Assembly (NCBI GenBank): GCA_934120675.1
Contig: CAKOUU010000012.1
Span: 1 to 50,135, forward strand
Source of the DNA: an uncultured Clostridia bacterium
Lineage (GTDB): Bacteria; Bacillota; Clostridia; TANB77; CAG-508
DNA length: 50,135 nucleotides
Reading direction: 5' to 3'
The translations under genes were made by a program, and so were the position numbers. Positions 49,047-50,135 of the stretch are shown in pieces; positions within the stretch are counted from its first letter, which is position 1; the number at the start of each line of letters is the position of its first letter. Below the pieces are notes generated by a model. The model saw only the letters and a list, made by a program, of their open reading frames with translations, had not been told where the DNA came from and did no database searches.

Positions 49047-50135
49047 TTATTTTTCGTTTTTCCTTACAATTCTCTCAATTTCAGTCTCATCTAGTCCTGT
49101 TATTTCTGATATTTCTTTTTTTGATGTATTTTTGCTCAATAATTTTTTTGCAATTTCTATGCTTTTTTCTTTAATCCCTTCTATTTTACCTTCTATTTTA
49201 CCCTCTTTTTTTCCTTCTTTTCTTCCCATATCAATATACATCTGATTTTCTCTTCTTATCATATCAACCACTGCTAACACTTCTTTTCCCCTCCCTTCTT
49301 CTATTTTATTTACTAATCTTTCTACTTCATTATCTCCTAGTTTTTCTTTAAATACTATTTTTATTATTCTAATTAATACATCTTTATCTTCCTCTTTTGT
49401 TCTTTCTATTACTTTTTCTAATGTTTCTACTGTTTCCTCTGTGTTTTTACTTTTTTCAATTAGCAACATTTTTGTTATAAATGTATCGTCTTCTAGCAAT
49501 TCCTTTTCTGTTAAATTATTAACATCTATTAAATTATATTTTCCAACATCTTCTTTTATATTTCTTAATGTTTCTTGGCTTTTTTGTAAATACTCTGCTG
49601 CATTCCATTTTCTATTTCCTGTATATAACACTATTGAGATTACTAATGGTAGCTTATAATTTTTTGTTTTAATTTTATTCATATCAATTGCACTTTTCAT
49701 TATTGCTACTTCATATTCTAATATTCTAAATGGCATTGAATAATCAATTTTGGTTTGATGTTCTATTAAGAAAAATATGTTTTTATCTTTCATTTTGTAT
49801 ACTATATCTGCTTCTCTATTTTGAAATACTTTATTTACAAAACTATTTTTATATTTTTCTATGTCTTTTATTTCTATTTTTGCATTTATTGCTTTATTTA
49901 TTATTAAAACTGCATTTTCTTTTTTATCTAATATTGTTCTAAATATTTTATCATGCTCTTGATTTATTTCTTTCTCCTGAATATTTGCTTTTGAACTCAT
50001 TCTTTCATATTTTGCTTTTGGTTCTTGTAATTCAGCATAATAATTCTGATTATTATTTTCATCAATTATTTCCCAAAGTTTTTCGAATATTGGTTTATAT
50101 TTTATATATTCTTTATATGTAAACTTTTCTATATT
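49047..50135 (-). CDS. Rpn-family nuclease/putative transposase, N-terminus beyond the window
   Basis: The frame is open to the window edge, so at least 362 residues are encoded. The nuclease core shows HDKIFRTILDKKE, then READIVYKMKDKNIFFLIEH and QTKIDYSMPFRILEY, where D, E and Q/K belong to the PD-(D/E)XK active site of the PF04754 (Rpn) family. The C-terminal part has the family's MGRKEGKKEGKIEGKIEG repeat and an HTH-like end (NTSKKEISEITGLDETEIE). Relatives promote recA-independent recombination. A start at 50000 is possible, but the 45 codons before it continue the same protein (FTYKEYIKYKPIFEKLWE), so the true start lies outside. Confidence 0.85.
   Translation of the reverse strand, partial: NIEKFTYKEYIKYKPIFEKLWEIIDENNNQNYYAELQEPKAKYERMSSKANIQEKEINQEHDKIFRTILDKKENAVLIINKAINAKIEIKDIEKYKNSFVNKVFQNREADIVYKMKDKNIFFLIEHQTKIDYSMPFRILEYEVAIMKSAIDMNKIKTKNYKLPLVISIVLYTGNRKWNAAEYLQKSQETLRNIKEDVGKYNLIDVNNLTEKELLEDDTFITKMLLIEKSKNTEETVETLEKVIERTKEEDKDVLIRIIKIVFKEKLGDNEVERLVNKIEEGRGKEVLAVVDMIRRENQMYIDMGRKEGKKEGKIEGKIEGIKEKSIEIAKKLLSKNTSKKEISEITGLDETEIERIVRKNEK

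Overview
The window is about 50 kb of very AT-rich DNA (roughly 70% A+T or more) from a spore-forming, Gram-positive, clostridial-type member of the Bacillota. This rests on a spoIIIA sporulation cluster, a Gram-positive LexA, a valine T-box leader, a bacterial RNase P RNA, strong AGGAGG ribosome sites, and secreted proteins with SH3 and dockerin-type modules. The species cannot be named from the sequence. Most genes are on the minus strand.

Left part (1-10.5 kb): a two-gene heterodimeric ABC exporter lies behind a TetR-type repressor gene that carries a one-base frameshift; its promoter holds two perfect operator palindromes. Then come a HAD phosphatase, lexA with its own promoter, two secreted or surface proteins (an anchored cadherin-like sandwich protein and a glucosaminidase with dockerin repeats) and a small lipoprotein.

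Mobile region (10.6-17 kb): a dinD gene appears to be split. Its N-terminal two thirds lie at 16.1-16.7 kb behind an SOS-type promoter, and a decayed C-terminal remnant lies at 10.66-10.83 kb, both on the minus strand. Between them is a decayed Tn4451-like mobilizable element: tnpV, a relaxase N-terminal stub fused to a serine recombinase C-terminal stub, and a string of hairpins that may be an oriT. Its cargo is an unrecognised minus-strand set of four genes (BRO-type protein, C26 glutamine amidotransferase, transglutaminase-like protein, asparagine-rich winged-helix-like protein). A tRNA-Leu gene follows, then a run of small plus-strand genes of unknown role (17-19.8 kb).

Middle (19.8-32 kb): a secreted C39-like peptidase with SH3 repeats, a D-Ala-D-Ala carboxypeptidase, a DnaB-like ATPase, and an aldose-epimerase-like gene plus valS behind a Val T-box. 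A large pseudopilin-like protein has a C-terminal segment with aberrant base and codon composition that looks like a diversity-generating-retroelement variable region. A divergent Cro/CI-type regulator follows.

Right part (32-50 kb): spoIIIAB-AH, where spoIIIAB is frameshifted and spoIIIAA is missing from its usual place; an SOS-type promoter driving a DUF1016 nuclease gene, divergent from uvrB; small unknown genes; iron alcohol dehydrogenase, phosphofructokinase, a DUF4116 protein, trmB, an RluA-type pseudouridine synthase, rnpB, and an Rpn-family nuclease cut by the window edge. A family of GC-rich GGGGAC palindromes is scattered through intergenic spaces from 29 to 45 kb. Three frameshifts (tetR, dinD remnant, spoIIIAB) are each repaired by removing a single C before GG.
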